A stretch of DNA of 64,000 bases, taken from assembly GCA_963931865.1 (NCBI GenBank), contig OZ007511.1, forward strand, positions 9,848,603 through 9,912,602, written 5' to 3'. The position numbers were made by a program, and so were the translations under genes. This document shows positions 25,601 through 35,900 of this stretch, piece after piece (the first letter of the stretch is position 1; each line of letters starts with the position of its first letter). The notes under the pieces are model-generated. The model was not told the DNA's origin and ran no database searches. It was given only the letters and a program-made list of their open reading frames with translations. The stretch is from Axinella damicornis. Lineage: Eukaryota; Porifera; Demospongiae; Axinellida; Axinellidae.

Positions 25601-26456
25601 CATGGTTGAACGATCACACTGATACTGGATCAGGTAAGCACTTCATTGAGACTGTATTTGTAAGCTTAGCAAGAGGATGATCCACTGGAATAGCCTTATC
25701 AAATTGACAAATGGGTTATGGAACTCCGTTATGAAGTTATTGTATTCAGTGACTATGCAACTCTGATTTTGAAAGTGAAGCCAAACCTTGTTCCAACTAG
25801 GCTTCATCCTCAGACCTTTTTATGCTCCAATTTTTGCAGTAAGAATTGGGGGAACTACCTGACATACTAGTTGCTTACATGTCACACATCCACACAACAA
25901 CACATACATGCAATTTGCTACAATATCCAAACAACAGCAGCAACTGCTATTGTGACAAATTTCTTTTTACATGGAATACTGTACATGCAGATTCTTTACA
26001 TACTGAGGAACGGACGCCGGTCGCAAAGTGCCGGAAGAAAGAGACCACCACTGAGGATACTCCTGTGGAGACAGTTGAACTGAGTATGTGCGTACAATAT
26101 CTTCTCAAAGTTCTCATGTAAAGTGCATAGCTATGCATGTTTCATAATGTCATGCTGAGATGTTTATTGTTCTTGTACATACAGCTTCTGATGACCACAT
26201 TGACATCACTAACTACCTGCTGGAGCTTGAAAAGAATCACATCTACCATTTGGGGCTAGTCCTCGGGCTCAGCCAGAGTCGAGTGAAGGGCATGATGGAC
26301 TCTTCTACCACTTTCCTAGACGATGTGATAGCTGCGTGGCTACGCAGAGAAGATCAAGTGAAGCTGCCAACATGGAAGAACTTGGTGAAGGCTTTGCGAC
26401 ACCCTAGACTAAACCAAAATGGTGTTGCTGACAAGATTCCAGTTGCAAAATGTTAG
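16571..26456 (+). CDS. Gene 1: ROCO GTPase with UPA-like and death domains
   Basis: Seven exons join in frame to a 964-residue protein: 16571-16699, 21365-21493, 21556-21769, 23401-23478, 23654-25633, 25991-26083 and 26185-26456. All borders are AG/GT and the summed length is divisible by three. Order: a short Arg-rich N-terminus; a UPA-like segment in two exons; a short acidic linker; a Roc-COR GTPase; a Lys/Glu/Thr linker; a death domain. ROCO-DD proteins are intracellular signalling switches, expected to bind GTP and recruit partners through the DD. The first exon is placed by homology with the first exon of gene 4 and by phase; the 4.7 kb first intron is filled with repeats. No leader peptide or membrane segment is visible, so it is likely cytosolic. 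Confidence 0.75.
16798..17409. mobile_element. Inverted-repeat element with ATACCGTAT ends
   Basis: The left end ataccgtatagcgcttaaat and right end cgccatacggtat form imperfect terminal repeats of about 30 bases; both sides also carry the inner words gcgggtct / agacccgc. It is about 612 bases and non-coding, and lies in the first intron of gene 1. Similar ends occur at 28665-29248. Confidence 0.75.
17460..17640. mobile_element. Family C palindromic element
   Basis: The stretch agtatcaccatagtaccaag ... cttggtactatggtgatact forms a nearly perfect palindrome with a short centre (ggaaaatatcacgag ... gtgatatgtttcc). Other copies are at 18425-18575 and, shortened, 18600-18685. Two further copies are split by other elements (6251-6600 plus 10989 onward, and 14430). 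Confidence 0.75.
17592..17905 (+). repeat. Family C-linked repeat, copy 2
   Basis: About 310 bases closely similar to 14436-14745. Both copies end near a region followed by ttcaacctcgacttccgg, which also follows copy 3. Confidence 0.7.
18119..18246. repeat. 128-base palindrome (hairpin)
   Basis: The left half gcttgcgtaccaggct...gtgtacgataa and right half ttatcatacacct...agcctggtacgcaagc are near-perfect reverse complements with only a few mismatches and no real loop. The right side runs directly into an inverted partial copy of the family C-linked repeat. Confidence 0.8.
18425..18575. mobile_element. Family C palindromic element, second copy
   Basis: It is bounded by agtatcaccatagtaccaag and cttggtactatggtgacact. 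The centre carries gttgccttcggcattgttac and its near complement, so the whole unit folds back on itself. It is non-coding. Confidence 0.7.
18664..18925 (+). repeat. Family C-linked repeat, copy 3
   Basis: A diverged copy of 14436-14745, shortened by several small deletions. It lies in the first intron of gene 1. Confidence 0.65.
19430..19735 (+). repeat. Family E repeat with GCTGCTCCC minisatellite, short copy
   Basis: Degenerate units of about 30 bases (gctgctccccaattgcrt...) are followed by gttccagcttctgtccaaggttct and a 3' part with cttccgttag and acacac. The same order is found at 51777-52290, and inverted at 56789-57309. It is non-coding. Confidence 0.65.
19745..20566. mobile_element. 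Family A element, full-length distant copy
   Basis: Inverted ends attggggtgagcctgagcga and tcgctcaggctcgcccc ... ctagtta. The interior differs from the 3.5-5.5 kb copies, so it belongs to another subfamily. No coding frame was accepted. Confidence 0.7.
20630..20920 (+). promoter_or_regulatory. Family B-like segment with ATG and splice-donor words (possible alternative first exon)
   Basis: The order gggtaagtgccagtacaggacagcgatcac ... gcagtcagaatctt ... gagcaATGGCGGCC parallels the family B units at 1.9-3.4 kb, but with a longer open frame from 20765 (Pro-rich, 50-60 codons) ending near a GTACGT word. It lies 450 bases before the second exon of gene 1. The phase at that donor does not match the next exon, so use as a first exon is doubtful. 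Confidence 0.3.
20988..21335 (+). repeat. Inverted pair of a 350-base repeat, left member
   Basis: This stretch is the reverse complement of about 60807-61150, including gagcgatagcgagtgcaatt and gtggtgttgcaactgacaccc. It ends just before the exon at 21365. Both copies lie immediately upstream of the ZU5/UPA-coding exons of genes 1 and 5. Confidence 0.75.
21365..21769 (+). CDS. Gene 1 UPA-like exons
   Basis: The two exons 21365-21493 and 21556-21769 encode a segment closely matching 50943-51304 in gene 4 and more distantly 62098-62709 in gene 5. Shared features are an acidic/hydrophobic strand pattern, NGWSITPLTSTV in the first exon and, in the second, KLLGAKEPANFVILEIDPP. In gene 5 the same segment follows a ZU5 domain, which is why I call it UPA-like, as in the ZU5-UPA-DD order of UNC5, PIDD and ankyrins. 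Here no ZU5 exon is seen upstream. The second exon is about 57 bases longer than its gene 4 counterpart because of a transposon at its donor. Confidence 0.7.
21713..21894. mobile_element. Short inverted-repeat element at a gene 1 splice donor
   Basis: Gene 4 reads ccaccag directly into gtacac(c)agccagtcatt; in gene 1 the same two halves are separated by 182 bases. The insert has inverted words gtttcttttag and ctaaaagaaac near its ends and a C run inside. It displaced the original donor; a new in-frame donor GTAAGG (21770) lies inside the insert, so the exon gains about 19 residues rich in Arg. Confidence 0.75.
22231..22554. mobile_element. hAT-like miniature element (CAGTGGCGTA ends)
   Basis: The ends cagtggcgta and tacgccactg are exact inverted copies, and the flanks tttgacaa and cctgacaa look like an 8-base target duplication with two changes, as hAT elements make. 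No coding frame. It lies in an intron of gene 1. Confidence 0.7.
22893..22985 (+). pseudogene. Decayed linker exon of gene 1
   Basis: After an acceptor (gttag) the frame reads a short acidic Pro/Thr-rich peptide (GEPTVVISPTPTSHE) that resembles the linker exon at 23401-23478. The usual donor is absent. Just upstream, 22818-22880 matches 57435-57496 of the gene 4 intron, so this is probably shared ancestral gene sequence. Confidence 0.4.
23401..23478 (+). CDS. Gene 1 acidic linker exon
   Basis: 26 codons, phase 1 at both ends. The peptide starts with three Asp and has a Thr/Pro-rich middle and a Gln-Pro end. It resembles the exon at 39867-39971 in gene 3 (Asp-Asp-Asp, Met, Thr-Pro, Pro-Thr, Gln-Gln-Pro in the same order). 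The same linker therefore joins a ROCO in one gene and CXXC fingers in the other. Confidence 0.65.
23654..25633 (+). CDS. Gene 1 Roc-COR GTPase exon
   Basis: A single 660-codon exon, phase 1 at both ends. It has a P-loop GPAGVGKT at residues 25-32 of the exon, a switch II-like DSGGQPQFHE at about 157-166, and GTHRDE at about 244-249 in the place of the NKxD guanine motif. A COR-like winged region follows (about 330-450, with WYGLELEIEKE and LNIFLYYPSVL). The last 100 residues hold a Cys pattern (CPC ... RC ... ACGKLKDC) that may bind metal. ROCO proteins act as dimeric GTP-dependent switches. All GTPase motifs look intact, so it is probably functional. No LRRs are encoded. Confidence 0.85.
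25991..26083 (+). CDS. Gene 1 pre-death-domain linker exon
   Basis: 31 codons between an acceptor at 25990 and the donor GTATGT, phase 1 in and out. The core KKETTTEDTPVET is closely matched by KKETATEDTFMET in the gene 4 exon at 58494-58580, so both genes share this module. It is hydrophilic and probably flexible, with possible Thr phosphorylation sites. Confidence 0.7.
   Translation: MLYILRNGRRSQSAGRKRPPLRILLWRQLN
26185..26456 (+). CDS. Gene 1 C-terminal death domain exon
   Basis: 90 residues ending at a TAG stop. The helix pattern fits a death domain: LGLVLGLSQSRVKGM in helices 2-3, a Trp-containing helix (IAAWLRRED), then TWKNLVKALRHP. DDs form homotypic complexes that relay signals to kinases or caspases. 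The position at the extreme C-terminus matches genes 3 and 5. Confidence 0.8.
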
Positions 26457-27514
26457 GTTGTTTATTCTGAATGTAAGTTAATTCTGTTACAAATAATTCT
26501 TGATTCTTTGACCTCAATTGTTCATGGGTATGCGTAGCTAGTTGCATGATACCCTAAAGTACTGCGGTGTGTGGTGGTGCACTGATAGAGTGAGCGTCTG
26601 TATTCCTCAACCTTGGTTTTTCTGTTGATGGATGGTTCGCCTTATTTGTCCTTCCAGAAAAACAAATCTCACCAATATTCAATTTTATGATAACTCAGTG
26701 GGTTCATGATCAGTGATGATGTCATATGGCTGCGTATCCATGGGCAGTCCCAGAACTGCATGAAAACATTGCTCTGCATGAGACGTCAAATCAAAATGCA
26801 TGACTGACTGAATTGAACTGTACTGCTATATATGCCAATTTATGGCCACTGATTATAACAATGCCAGTACGTCAGTCTCATTCCCAGACCATTCCACTTT
26901 TCAGGGAGGGTCTGGGAATGAGACTAAATTCCAGTATGATAATATTATATTGGCACCTGATCATGCAATAAACTATGCATTGAGAGGCTATACGTCATGT
27001 ACGTATGACATCACTCACCCTTGGGCTCGATGCCAATAATAATTATTGCTGTATAAATCCCACTCATGCAATAACTGTGAACACATCCAGAAAAACACAT
27101 TGAAATTAATGTGGGATATTGATTAGAAATCATACACTCCCAATTCTAAAATAATTATGTAAATCTTCAAATGCTCTTTTAAATTTACACGGACCCAATC
27201 AGTTTAGGAGGTGCCAACTGGGATTTGTGCCTAATACTAATGTTCCATCTTATAATTGCATGATGGTTCACAAACGAGTACAGTCATAATACATTTTCCA
27301 GTACTTTTTGCTAGTCCACTGGTTATCACTACTCCTGTGTGTACACATTCTTCCATATTTCGTTATTACAGGAACAAGGGGTAGGTCTGGGAATGAGGCT
27401 ATTTGACAACTAGACGCTACTATGGCTAACTGCCGATTTTAATAACGTGACCTAACATGCATGTAGCTAAGTTGTATATAAACAGGATTCAACCAATCAG
27501 AGGGCTGCATGTGA
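26457..27514. other. Intergenic stretch after gene 1
   Basis: No exons are seen. It holds a short palindromic element (about 26876-26935, gtctcattcccagacc ... gggtctgggaatgagac), the second copy of the dispersed repeat (27121-27315), and two copies of accaatcagag-type words near 27490 and 27538. The 3' untranslated region of gene 1 must start here, but no clear polyadenylation site was chosen. Confidence 0.5.
27121..27315 (+). repeat. Dispersed repeat, copy 2
   Basis: It matches 1-190 with several small gaps. The two copies are in the same orientation, 27 kb apart. It is non-coding. Confidence 0.7.
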
Positions 27515-28165
27515 CTAAACAGGACGTGCATATTTCACCCAATCAGAGGACTGCAACTTTGATGCCACAAGCAATTGCTGGTATTCCAAATTCCAATTCT
27601 TAAAGCACATTCGAAGTGCAAACTTCTGGACTCTTTCCAGTGCATCAACATGAGAAGAGCAGTAAGGGTCCCAGACAGGTGCAGCGTATTCCAAGTGTGG
27701 TCTAATAAATGAGAGGTAAAGCTTCAGCAGAGCTTCTGGAGGTGTATGAGCGGAAAATCGTCTATATAGTAGGCCAACCAGTTTAGAAGCCTTTTTGGTA
27801 ATATGGTCAATATGCTTAGACCAACTGAGCTTCTCAGTAAGCCAACCCCCCAGATACTTAAATGATGGTACCTGCTCCAAGGGGACACTGCTGATTTTCA
27901 GCTGGTTGGACGGATATATGGGAGTGTGTCTCCTAGAAATTAACATGAATTTACATTTTAAAGCATTCAGAAGAAGATACTGTTGTGTGAGCCACACCTC
28001 CAGACGGTCAAGTACATCCTGCATAATGAGATAATCCCTGGCATTTCTAATTTGGCCGGATGTCATCAGCATATATCAGCCGGCAGCTGCCAGCCAGTGG
28101 GACCTCTGTAATGCCATCGATATAGATCAGGAACAATAGTGGGCTTGATCCGTCAATCAATCAAC
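27515..28165 (-). pseudogene. Reverse transcriptase fragment with catalytic YADD, frameshifted
   Basis: On the minus strand, 28165-28065 encodes SSPLLFLIYIDGI followed by the catalytic YADD of a non-LTR reverse transcriptase. Directly after, the frame is lost, and the following thumb region (with VPSFKYLGGWL and RPHLEYAAPVWDP) continues in another frame to 27515. Both ends of the element are missing. It is a different subfamily from the fragment at 13371-13977, though both share the EYAAPVWDP motif. Confidence 0.8.
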
Positions 28166-28664
28166 TAACAATTAGCTAGCTAGCTACATGTATAGTAACT
28201 GGCTCTGTACTGATTTGTAGCTATTGCTTTCATGCATGCATGCATGCATGTGACATTGTGATTGTTGCATGTCGCATACTCGACTCATTTCTTATTATGT
28301 AATCTCCCTGCACATCATGCATGTGCCCTCATAAATATTTCGAGTTGTAGCTATAGCTAGCTACCCCTGAGTAGCACTAGTTGAAGATGATCCGCCCATG
28401 AAGATCAATCAATCAATCATGCAACTACTTGCCACATGAATCGTAACAATTGACAATCATGACAGATTGAGACACTGATGAACATACATGTACGTACACC
28501 TCTTCAATGCGATTTTGCAACCGTTTGTATTTTCAACTAGCTATATTTAATTTCTCAGCAAGCATGAACGGTGTCCACCATAGACTTGCACAATGATCTG
28601 AACCCTGCTCTAGCTATGTGTTAAAGTTATTGGCCCGGCAGGAAGTATAGGGCAACGATTATTA
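28166..28664. other. Non-coding spacer with simple tetranucleotide runs
   Basis: It holds tagctagc, gcatgcatgcatgcatg and aatcaatcaatc short repeats. No exon is recognised. Confidence 0.5.
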
Positions 28665-29248
28665 CCGTATAGCGGGAAAATGTGGAGGGGATTTTAATTT
28701 GGCGATTTGGCGTGCAGGAAAAAATCGCCAAATTAAATTCCGCCAATATTAAAACGCGGCCGGCCACTCGGGTATGTGTGCGCACATTAGTAATGCACGG
28801 TAGCGCTCGGCTGTACCAGTATTTCAGAAAAGATTCAGCTGCTGTATACATTACTCCCAAGAGAACGCAACATCGGGAATTCCTCTCTCTCCGGGAAGGA
28901 ACTACAAGCCGGTCGGCTCTATGTCTATGGTTAACGAGAGTGTGAGGGACGGTGGGCCCGGGCTCTACACTGTATGGAAAACGTGATGGCCTCTGACACA
29001 TCCCTCTACTTCGAAAAGTCTCCATGGTTAGCTGGTATAACTATTAAACTGGTCGCACTCGATCGATACATATACATGTTACATTGTACAGTTCCACACT
29101 AGTGCACGCTGCGCTGGGCCTCGAGGCTTACGTCATTGCCGTTACGTCATTTGTGTCGAGGATCGAAATTCTACAGCGTTTTTGGCTAATCGCCAAATTT
29201 AATGCCCGCCAAATTTAATGCCCGCCAAATTTTCCCGCTATACGGTAT
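28665..29248. mobile_element. Inverted-repeat element with ACCGTATAGCGGG ends
   Basis: The left end accgtatagcgggaaaat and right end attttcccgctatacggt are exact inverted copies. The interior has repeated cgccaaatt words. About 584 bases, non-coding, about 390 bases upstream of the gene 3 start, so it may lie in or next to the promoter. Confidence 0.8.
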
Positions 29249-29634
29249 ATATAGGATCTAGGATCGGCCAGTGTGTCCATTCCTATACCTGTACTTCCTG
29301 CCGGACCATACACATTCACTTTCTTTCGTAAAAATAGAGCGCAAAAAAAAAAAATTTCAAATCTGAGCAGGAGCGCTGAATCTGAGTGTGCGAAATAAAT
29401 ATTGTTCGAATTCAGAGGTCGTTGCGGACCCCATCGGAGTCGATGTAGAGGTATATTCACACAGGGGACTAACCCGCGACCTTAAAACTGCTCCACCCTC
29501 TTTTGTGCTGGCCGTGCTGCACCATTCAACATCAGTGTAGAGAAACAAGCTTGTAGCGACGTGTATACCGTTGTACATGGTATCGGACCATGTCTGAAGA
29601 ATGAGTTGCTGAAGGAGGAGCCTGGTGTTAGACC

Positions 29635-29977
29635 ATGTCTGGAGTCACGCTGGATGGGTTACTGAAGGAGGTGGGTGTAACTCCCTCTCAGCTGGACAAA
29701 CCCTGCTCCAGAGAACACCTTCAAGACGTAGCCCTGTTCCTGGAGTCATGGCGAACAGTGGCCCCTCACCTGGGGCTCTCCAGAACTGAAATGGAGGAAA
29801 TTGAAAGAGATGGAAGGGAAGAGAGAGAAAAAAGGCTGAAGATTCTTGAGTTATGGAAGGGCAAGTTTGCCTTCAAAGCAACATACAAGGTGCTGATAGA
29901 AGTTTGTCTGAAGATCAGCCGAGCTGACCAGGCGGAGAAAGTGTGCCGTCTTCTGGTGTCACAGCATTCCAAAGAAG
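29635..29977 (+). CDS. N-terminal death domain exon of gene 3
   Basis: 114 codons from ATGTCTGGA to the donor GTACTC, ending in phase 1. It has the six-helix DD pattern: a leading LDGLLKEVG helix, FLESWRTVAPHLGLSRTEM, then KILELWKGK and YKVLIEVCLKI. The start at 29635 is preceded 45 bases upstream by a near duplicate of the start context (gaccATGTCTG at 29590) that opens a four-codon frame ending in TGA, a possible upstream ORF. If this exon is not spliced to 36474, it would be a free-standing DD adaptor gene. Confidence 0.75.
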
Positions 29978-32900
29978 GTACTCAGCCTAGCCTCATTCCC
30001 AGGCTCTCCCATGCGCAAACAAAAATTGAGAGAAAGGGGAGAGCCTGGGATATTTTGTCACGTGAGGAACATTTAATTGCGTGTGGGCGATCAAAACCAC
30101 AAGTCATGCATGAATATACTATAAAAGACCTTATTCGGCTAACACGCGTGCCAACAACTGGCGGCAGATTCCAATTACTTGCGTAGGCATTCCGCATAGC
30201 TGCAACTGTTATAAACTATCTTTGCAAGCCCTCTGCATGTTTCTAGGTAACAGTCGTCAGTCAGTACAGTACTTTGGCTTGTGTAGGTGATAGAAGACTA
30301 CATTGCAAGACAGACGAGCACATTTACGAATGCAGGTTTCGACGTTTGCAATTGTGAAAGCACTTAAGGACAGCCACAAGATTCCAACAGCAAGCACTCA
30401 GCACCACCATCCCAAGGCACTCTTGTTGCGTATCTCCAGTGGCTCTGGGAGTGCAGCACCATAGACATCATCCTCTGTAAGCACTAGCTCATCAGAGTAG
30501 CTGTGTAGTACTGTTCTCCATCGAGGTGGGTGTGCTTGAGTGATGTGGCTCGCCAAGGAGTTGCTGGATGTGCTCTACAAGGCAGCTATGGTGAGGCTAG
30601 TGTCTTTCCAGTAGATAAATATGCTTGAAAGTGTGGCCCAGCTAGCGCCGACTTTGTAATACGCTCTTTGGTGTGCTTTCAACCCTACGGCTGTCCCTGA
30701 GTGCCTTCACAAACATCGAAACTTGTCTCTCGTGAATCTGCTCTCTCTCTTGCAACATAGTCGTCTGTCACCTACACAAAGCAATGTACTGTATTCACTG
30801 ATGATCATTACCTGAAAACGTACGTACAGTCAGCAAGAAGCTAGTTTGTATAACAGTTGCAGCTGTACGGACACCCACGCATTAAGTAATTGGAATTTGC
30901 CGCCTGTGTCGGCACGCGCATTAGCCGAATAAGGTCTATTCTATACCAGTGCGTGTAGTTCTTATTTGAGACTGTTGTATAGCTCACAGCGCTATCACGT
31001 TGCCCCATACTACACAGTAACTGCATCATTCATGCTCAAAGACTCCGGAATCGCACCAGGTTCTGGGTGAGATGCCAAGACGGCCGTTCCATGGCCTCAC
31101 TGAGAAGTGGCCGAATTGAATGCCAAAATGACCCGTTTCCAGGTTTGTACGAATCGTTCTCGACACTTAGTCTACTGTTCACATAGACTGCCAAAGGACG
31201 GCTACCGTCAATCTCCACCCAGCTAGCGGTCGAGCACTGAATAAGCCGGCTTCGCGCTGCATATTTGTGGTCATGCAGTGTACCCACGTTCAATTAAGTT
31301 CTCTCTATCCTTCTCTCTACGAAAAGCTGGGCGATGGATGGCCTGGGAACGAGCAGCTGTGTATGTGAGTATAGCTGTAGCATGTTATGACCTCCATTCT
31401 CACTTAGTCTAACAAGCTAGCCTTTCACTTTCTTCAGCACACGATTGCTTTCAGTATGCACGTGCAGAGAAGGAAGGCCTTTGGACCACTTTACTCAGTA
31501 CGAAAGAATGCAATTAAGCTTAAGTCACGTCTGTTTGCATCATAATAATATTAGTGTGACTGCAGTCAGTCGATTCCGGCCTGCTAACTCATGCTTGTGC
31601 TTCTGTCTGTTTGGTCGTTGTGCGGGAGAGCAGAAAACGCAGGCAGTCCTAAACACTTGTACTGAGCGATTTGAACGATCACACGTGACAGCTGCAATCT
31701 GATTGTTGCTCTACCGGATTTCAAGTAGACCCTCCTTTTCCCCGTGTGGTCAAGTGAGTTGGTCTGTGCTGGTGAAAATTCGAGGGGCTAGCCCGCTAGA
31801 CAAATTCTCACTCTGAAGTGTAAGAGTGAGGAAATTGGTTGTATCAAAGATCATGAGAGTCACATTGAGCTATTCCAGTTTAAATATGGATACTCCCCCT
31901 GTTGATAACTACTAGCCTGACCTTGGGCAAAATTTTTTTTCCTTCCACCCAAACATTATAGTATCTGGAAAAGCGTGGGGAAATTTACTGAGGTTTGCAA
32001 CAGAATACTGAAAGACGAATTATTTAGTCATCAACAGGGGGGTGTCAATGGAACAGTGCAATTGATGTTTGGACCAGGAGTGCATAATGACGTAGAGAGT
32101 GGAAGGAAGGGAAGGAGCGTGGAATGATCATACAAAACTTTCCCATGGTTAGGGATGGGCATATTATGCCAGAATTTCTGTATTGTATTTCTTTCCAAGA
32201 ATTATAGGCTGAAAATAGGGTATGACAGTATGTATTCAACAGGGCAGTGCCTGCAGACACAGGCCTGGCTAGAGGACTATGTGGGGTCTACCGTAATGTT
32301 ATAGTGCAATAAGCAGGGCCGGCGCCAGCTATTTTGGAGTGGTACGGCCACTTTGAAAGGCAATGCATAGAGGGTGTAGCGCCGATCACTGCGGATCAGT
32401 CCGCGTGAAGCGCAGAAAAATTTTTTCACCTTCATTTTTCAGTTACCAGGATGAGCTCTCCGTAGCGCCTTCGTGCTTTGCATTGCACTGCCACTACTTT
32501 CCGTGACTGTCTCACTCTCGACGTGGAAAAGGAAAATGCAAGTTGGCTGAAGGCATTGTTTGAAGGTTGCCGTCACTCTCGCGCGGAGCGTTAGTCCTGT
32601 CTCCATTCCGTGTGTGCTGGTCTCGTCCCTAGACCATGCGCGATTCGAAACCAAGACACGCCCCATGGAGCAGTCTGTCCTCGTATGGTCGTGGCTTTGG
32701 ACGGCGGAAGCCTCAAGGAGGATGTAGCTACGCGTTCATAAGTCAGAATCCCAGCAACGCCATTTTTCCTCCTCAGAAACTGGTACGGCCATGGCCGTAC
32801 CGTGGCGCCGGCCCTGATAAGATAAATGAATGAAGTGTCATGTTTGTTCCTGTACATGTTTTGGTCATCCTGTAAAGTCTGAATTAGTATTCGGAGTTGA

Positions 32901-35900
32901 GGAGAATAATTCTCTGGGAATAATGATTAACATGAGAAGAATTCAGGAATAGAATAATGGCTGGTTTCAAAGCCCATCCCTACCCACGGTAGTCCCGTTA
33001 CTATTTTTGCGTGTGCGTGTATTGTTGTTTTTCTGCGATGCCATTGACTGACTACAGCGACATGCCAATGATCACTAGGAAGGAGAACATAAGTGTCGCG
33101 GGATCGATGCTTCCCAGCAGTCATCAACTCCAGAAAGCAGAAGGGGCAGTTATTTCCATGGGGTCTTGATACTTGCTTTCTCTGTCTTCTAGTAGTCATC
33201 CTTCGTGAAGTCTCCGTATGCGTGTGAGCTAACGGAACTAACATGGGAAAATTTCATATAGTCGTTTCATGCTCCTTCCCTTCCTTCCACTTTCTACGCC
33301 ATTATGCACTCCTGTTGGATGCGTAAGAAAGCATAAAGTTTCTCCGAACAGCTAAACGATGGCCTATTGTATTCCACCGTCTCCAAAGCAAAGAAACAAG
33401 GGGTTACACATCCTCAGTCCCTTCCTATTCAAAAAATGAGGGATGGGTTGGCATGAGGATGTGTAACCCCTTGCTTTTTTGCTTTCTTGTTTGTTATACA
33501 GTGGAACCTGTGTTCACCATGGGACCCCAGTATTTTTTGGCAACTATAGACAGGTGGCTGCCTTAAGCAGGTTGTTTTATACAGGATTAGTGCTACTCAC
33601 GTGACCCTCAACGAATCAGACGCCTCAGAATCGATCACATGACGGAGCATTAAATCGCTTAATGCACACTTTAGTGTGCATTATCTGGATAATGCACACT
33701 TTTCAAAGATCAAAGGCTGTCTCGGCTGTATACAATCGGTGGACTGGACTACTGGACTGGACTACTGGACTCACCCAAAATTCCATGAAACGCCCTTTTC
33801 AGTGAGAAGCTAAACGTCCTTACTCAGCCTATTAGTTCGCTAAAGTTGCTTCCTAGCCAGTTGCGGCTTCGTCTCTTCGATTTCCGAGGTCAAAGGTCAC
33901 GTGCATATTTAATGAGCTTCAACAATTGTGGGTTCTGTACTGGCTTTGGGCTAGCCTCGTTCCCAGGCCTACCCGGACGCGGAAGACCCGGACGCGGAAG
34001 AGCTTTGAGCATCCATGCTAGCTAGCTTTGAGCATCCATGCTAGCTAGCTTTGAGCATCCATGCTAGCTAGCTTTGAGCATCCATGACTGGAGGTCACAC
34101 GCATTTGTTGGGAAGTCAAACTTTATTTAAATTGTGCTCCAGTTAGGATTCTCCGCCTGCTTGAAGGATTAGAAGAGCAGTTAGCACGTCATCAGCAGAA
34201 ACCAAACTCCAGCCTGCCTTCAAGTGTAGCTAACATGTTATCCATGACTACAGTATAGTTCGAGCTCGCTTATTAAATATGCACGTGACCTTTGACCTTC
34301 GGAAATCGAGGAGACGAAGCCACAACAGACTAGGAAGCAACTTTAGCGAACTAATAGGCTATGTAAGGACGTTTAGCTTCTCACTGAAAAGGGCGTTTCA
34401 TGGAATTTTGGGTGAGTCCAGTAGTCCAGTAGTCCAGTCCAATAGTCCAGTCCACCGATTGTATACAACCGGCTGTCTCGGATCGGTGAGTTGCACTAAG
34501 TAGTTTAGATACCACTTTGCAGTGCATTACGGGCTTTAGTGCACTCGGGCAATCTAGTTAACTGTCTCGGGCGGATAATGCACTCGCCTTCGGCTCATGC
34601 ATTATCTCGCCCTCGACCGTTAACTAGATTGCCGTTCGGCTCGTGCATTATCTCGCCCTCGACCGTTAACTAGATTGCCGTCGTGCACTAAAACCCGTAA
34701 TGCACTGCAAAGTGGTATCTAAATATTACTTAGCACAACTGGGACTAGCAGTGGTGACCATAATAGACAGGTGGCTGCTTGTAATACTGACCACTATAGA
34801 CAGGTTCCACTGTATACATGTATATATATAGAGTGCATGAAATGTGTATATAGTTTGTGATAACTGTGAATTTAGTTAAGGGTCACTGTGGTCAGGATGT
34901 GTAATAATAATAAAATTATGCTGAAACAGCAATGCTACTTAGCACATGATGCTACAGCCATGAATTACATTAATGTAGCTGCATGGGCACATCCTGTAAC
35001 ATTGCTGTATTAATTTTGGTGTGTAATGTAGACCTTCCACATGCACTAGTGCATGACACCGTGGCAGGATACTAGGCTAAACCTTGTTCCCAGGCCGTTC
35101 CCACCGCCAGTATTTGATTGCTTCCAGTATGAATTATAGCTGGGGAAGGCCTTGGAGACCTGGTCACGTGCGATGACGTCAGGCAGACAGGTGGTAGACA
35201 CACAGAAGGCAGTGCCCAACCGTTATAATACCTGTTTCGCGTCCATCTGTCCCCGGCGTTGTGAACAACGAACAGTATTGATCGTCTGCCTTGTGAACGC
35301 TCTGACATCCAGCCTTTGGACAGACAGTACAAGACATAATGTCGAGATTCTTCACTGGGCACCCCCCTCCATGTGTCTGCCATGTGTGTACTTGATGGAA
35401 CCGCACGTAACCAGATCTCCCAGGCCTTCCCCCACCGTATTTCATACTGAAAGCGATGAACGGCCTGGGAACGAGGCTAGCAGGATACAGTGGCTTGTTC
35501 CCAACACTCCAGTTATCTTAACTGCATGCAAGTGTACAGTAGTGGCACATCTTGTTGCATATTATCATGTCCATGGATGAAGTTGACAAGAGTGTCGTTA
35601 GAGAATAAATTATTTCTAGCTGTGACCAACACAAGGCTGCAAGAGCAAATTATGGTTACTTGCCAATGGCAACACTCCGGAATATCTAGGTAGCCAAAAT
35701 ATCCCCGCTGCATGGTAGTACCTCTTAGTACCATTGAGTCCCAGTTTGAATTCTGCCACTTACATGTAACCTCTTGAGTAAATTTCCATAAATATCAATT
35801 GGGAGCATAATTGCATTGCAAAGTGCAAACGCTGGCCGTACACACAGAAACATACATACATAGCATGAGGTGTGTGCGGCTAACTCAATTTTAGTTTCAA

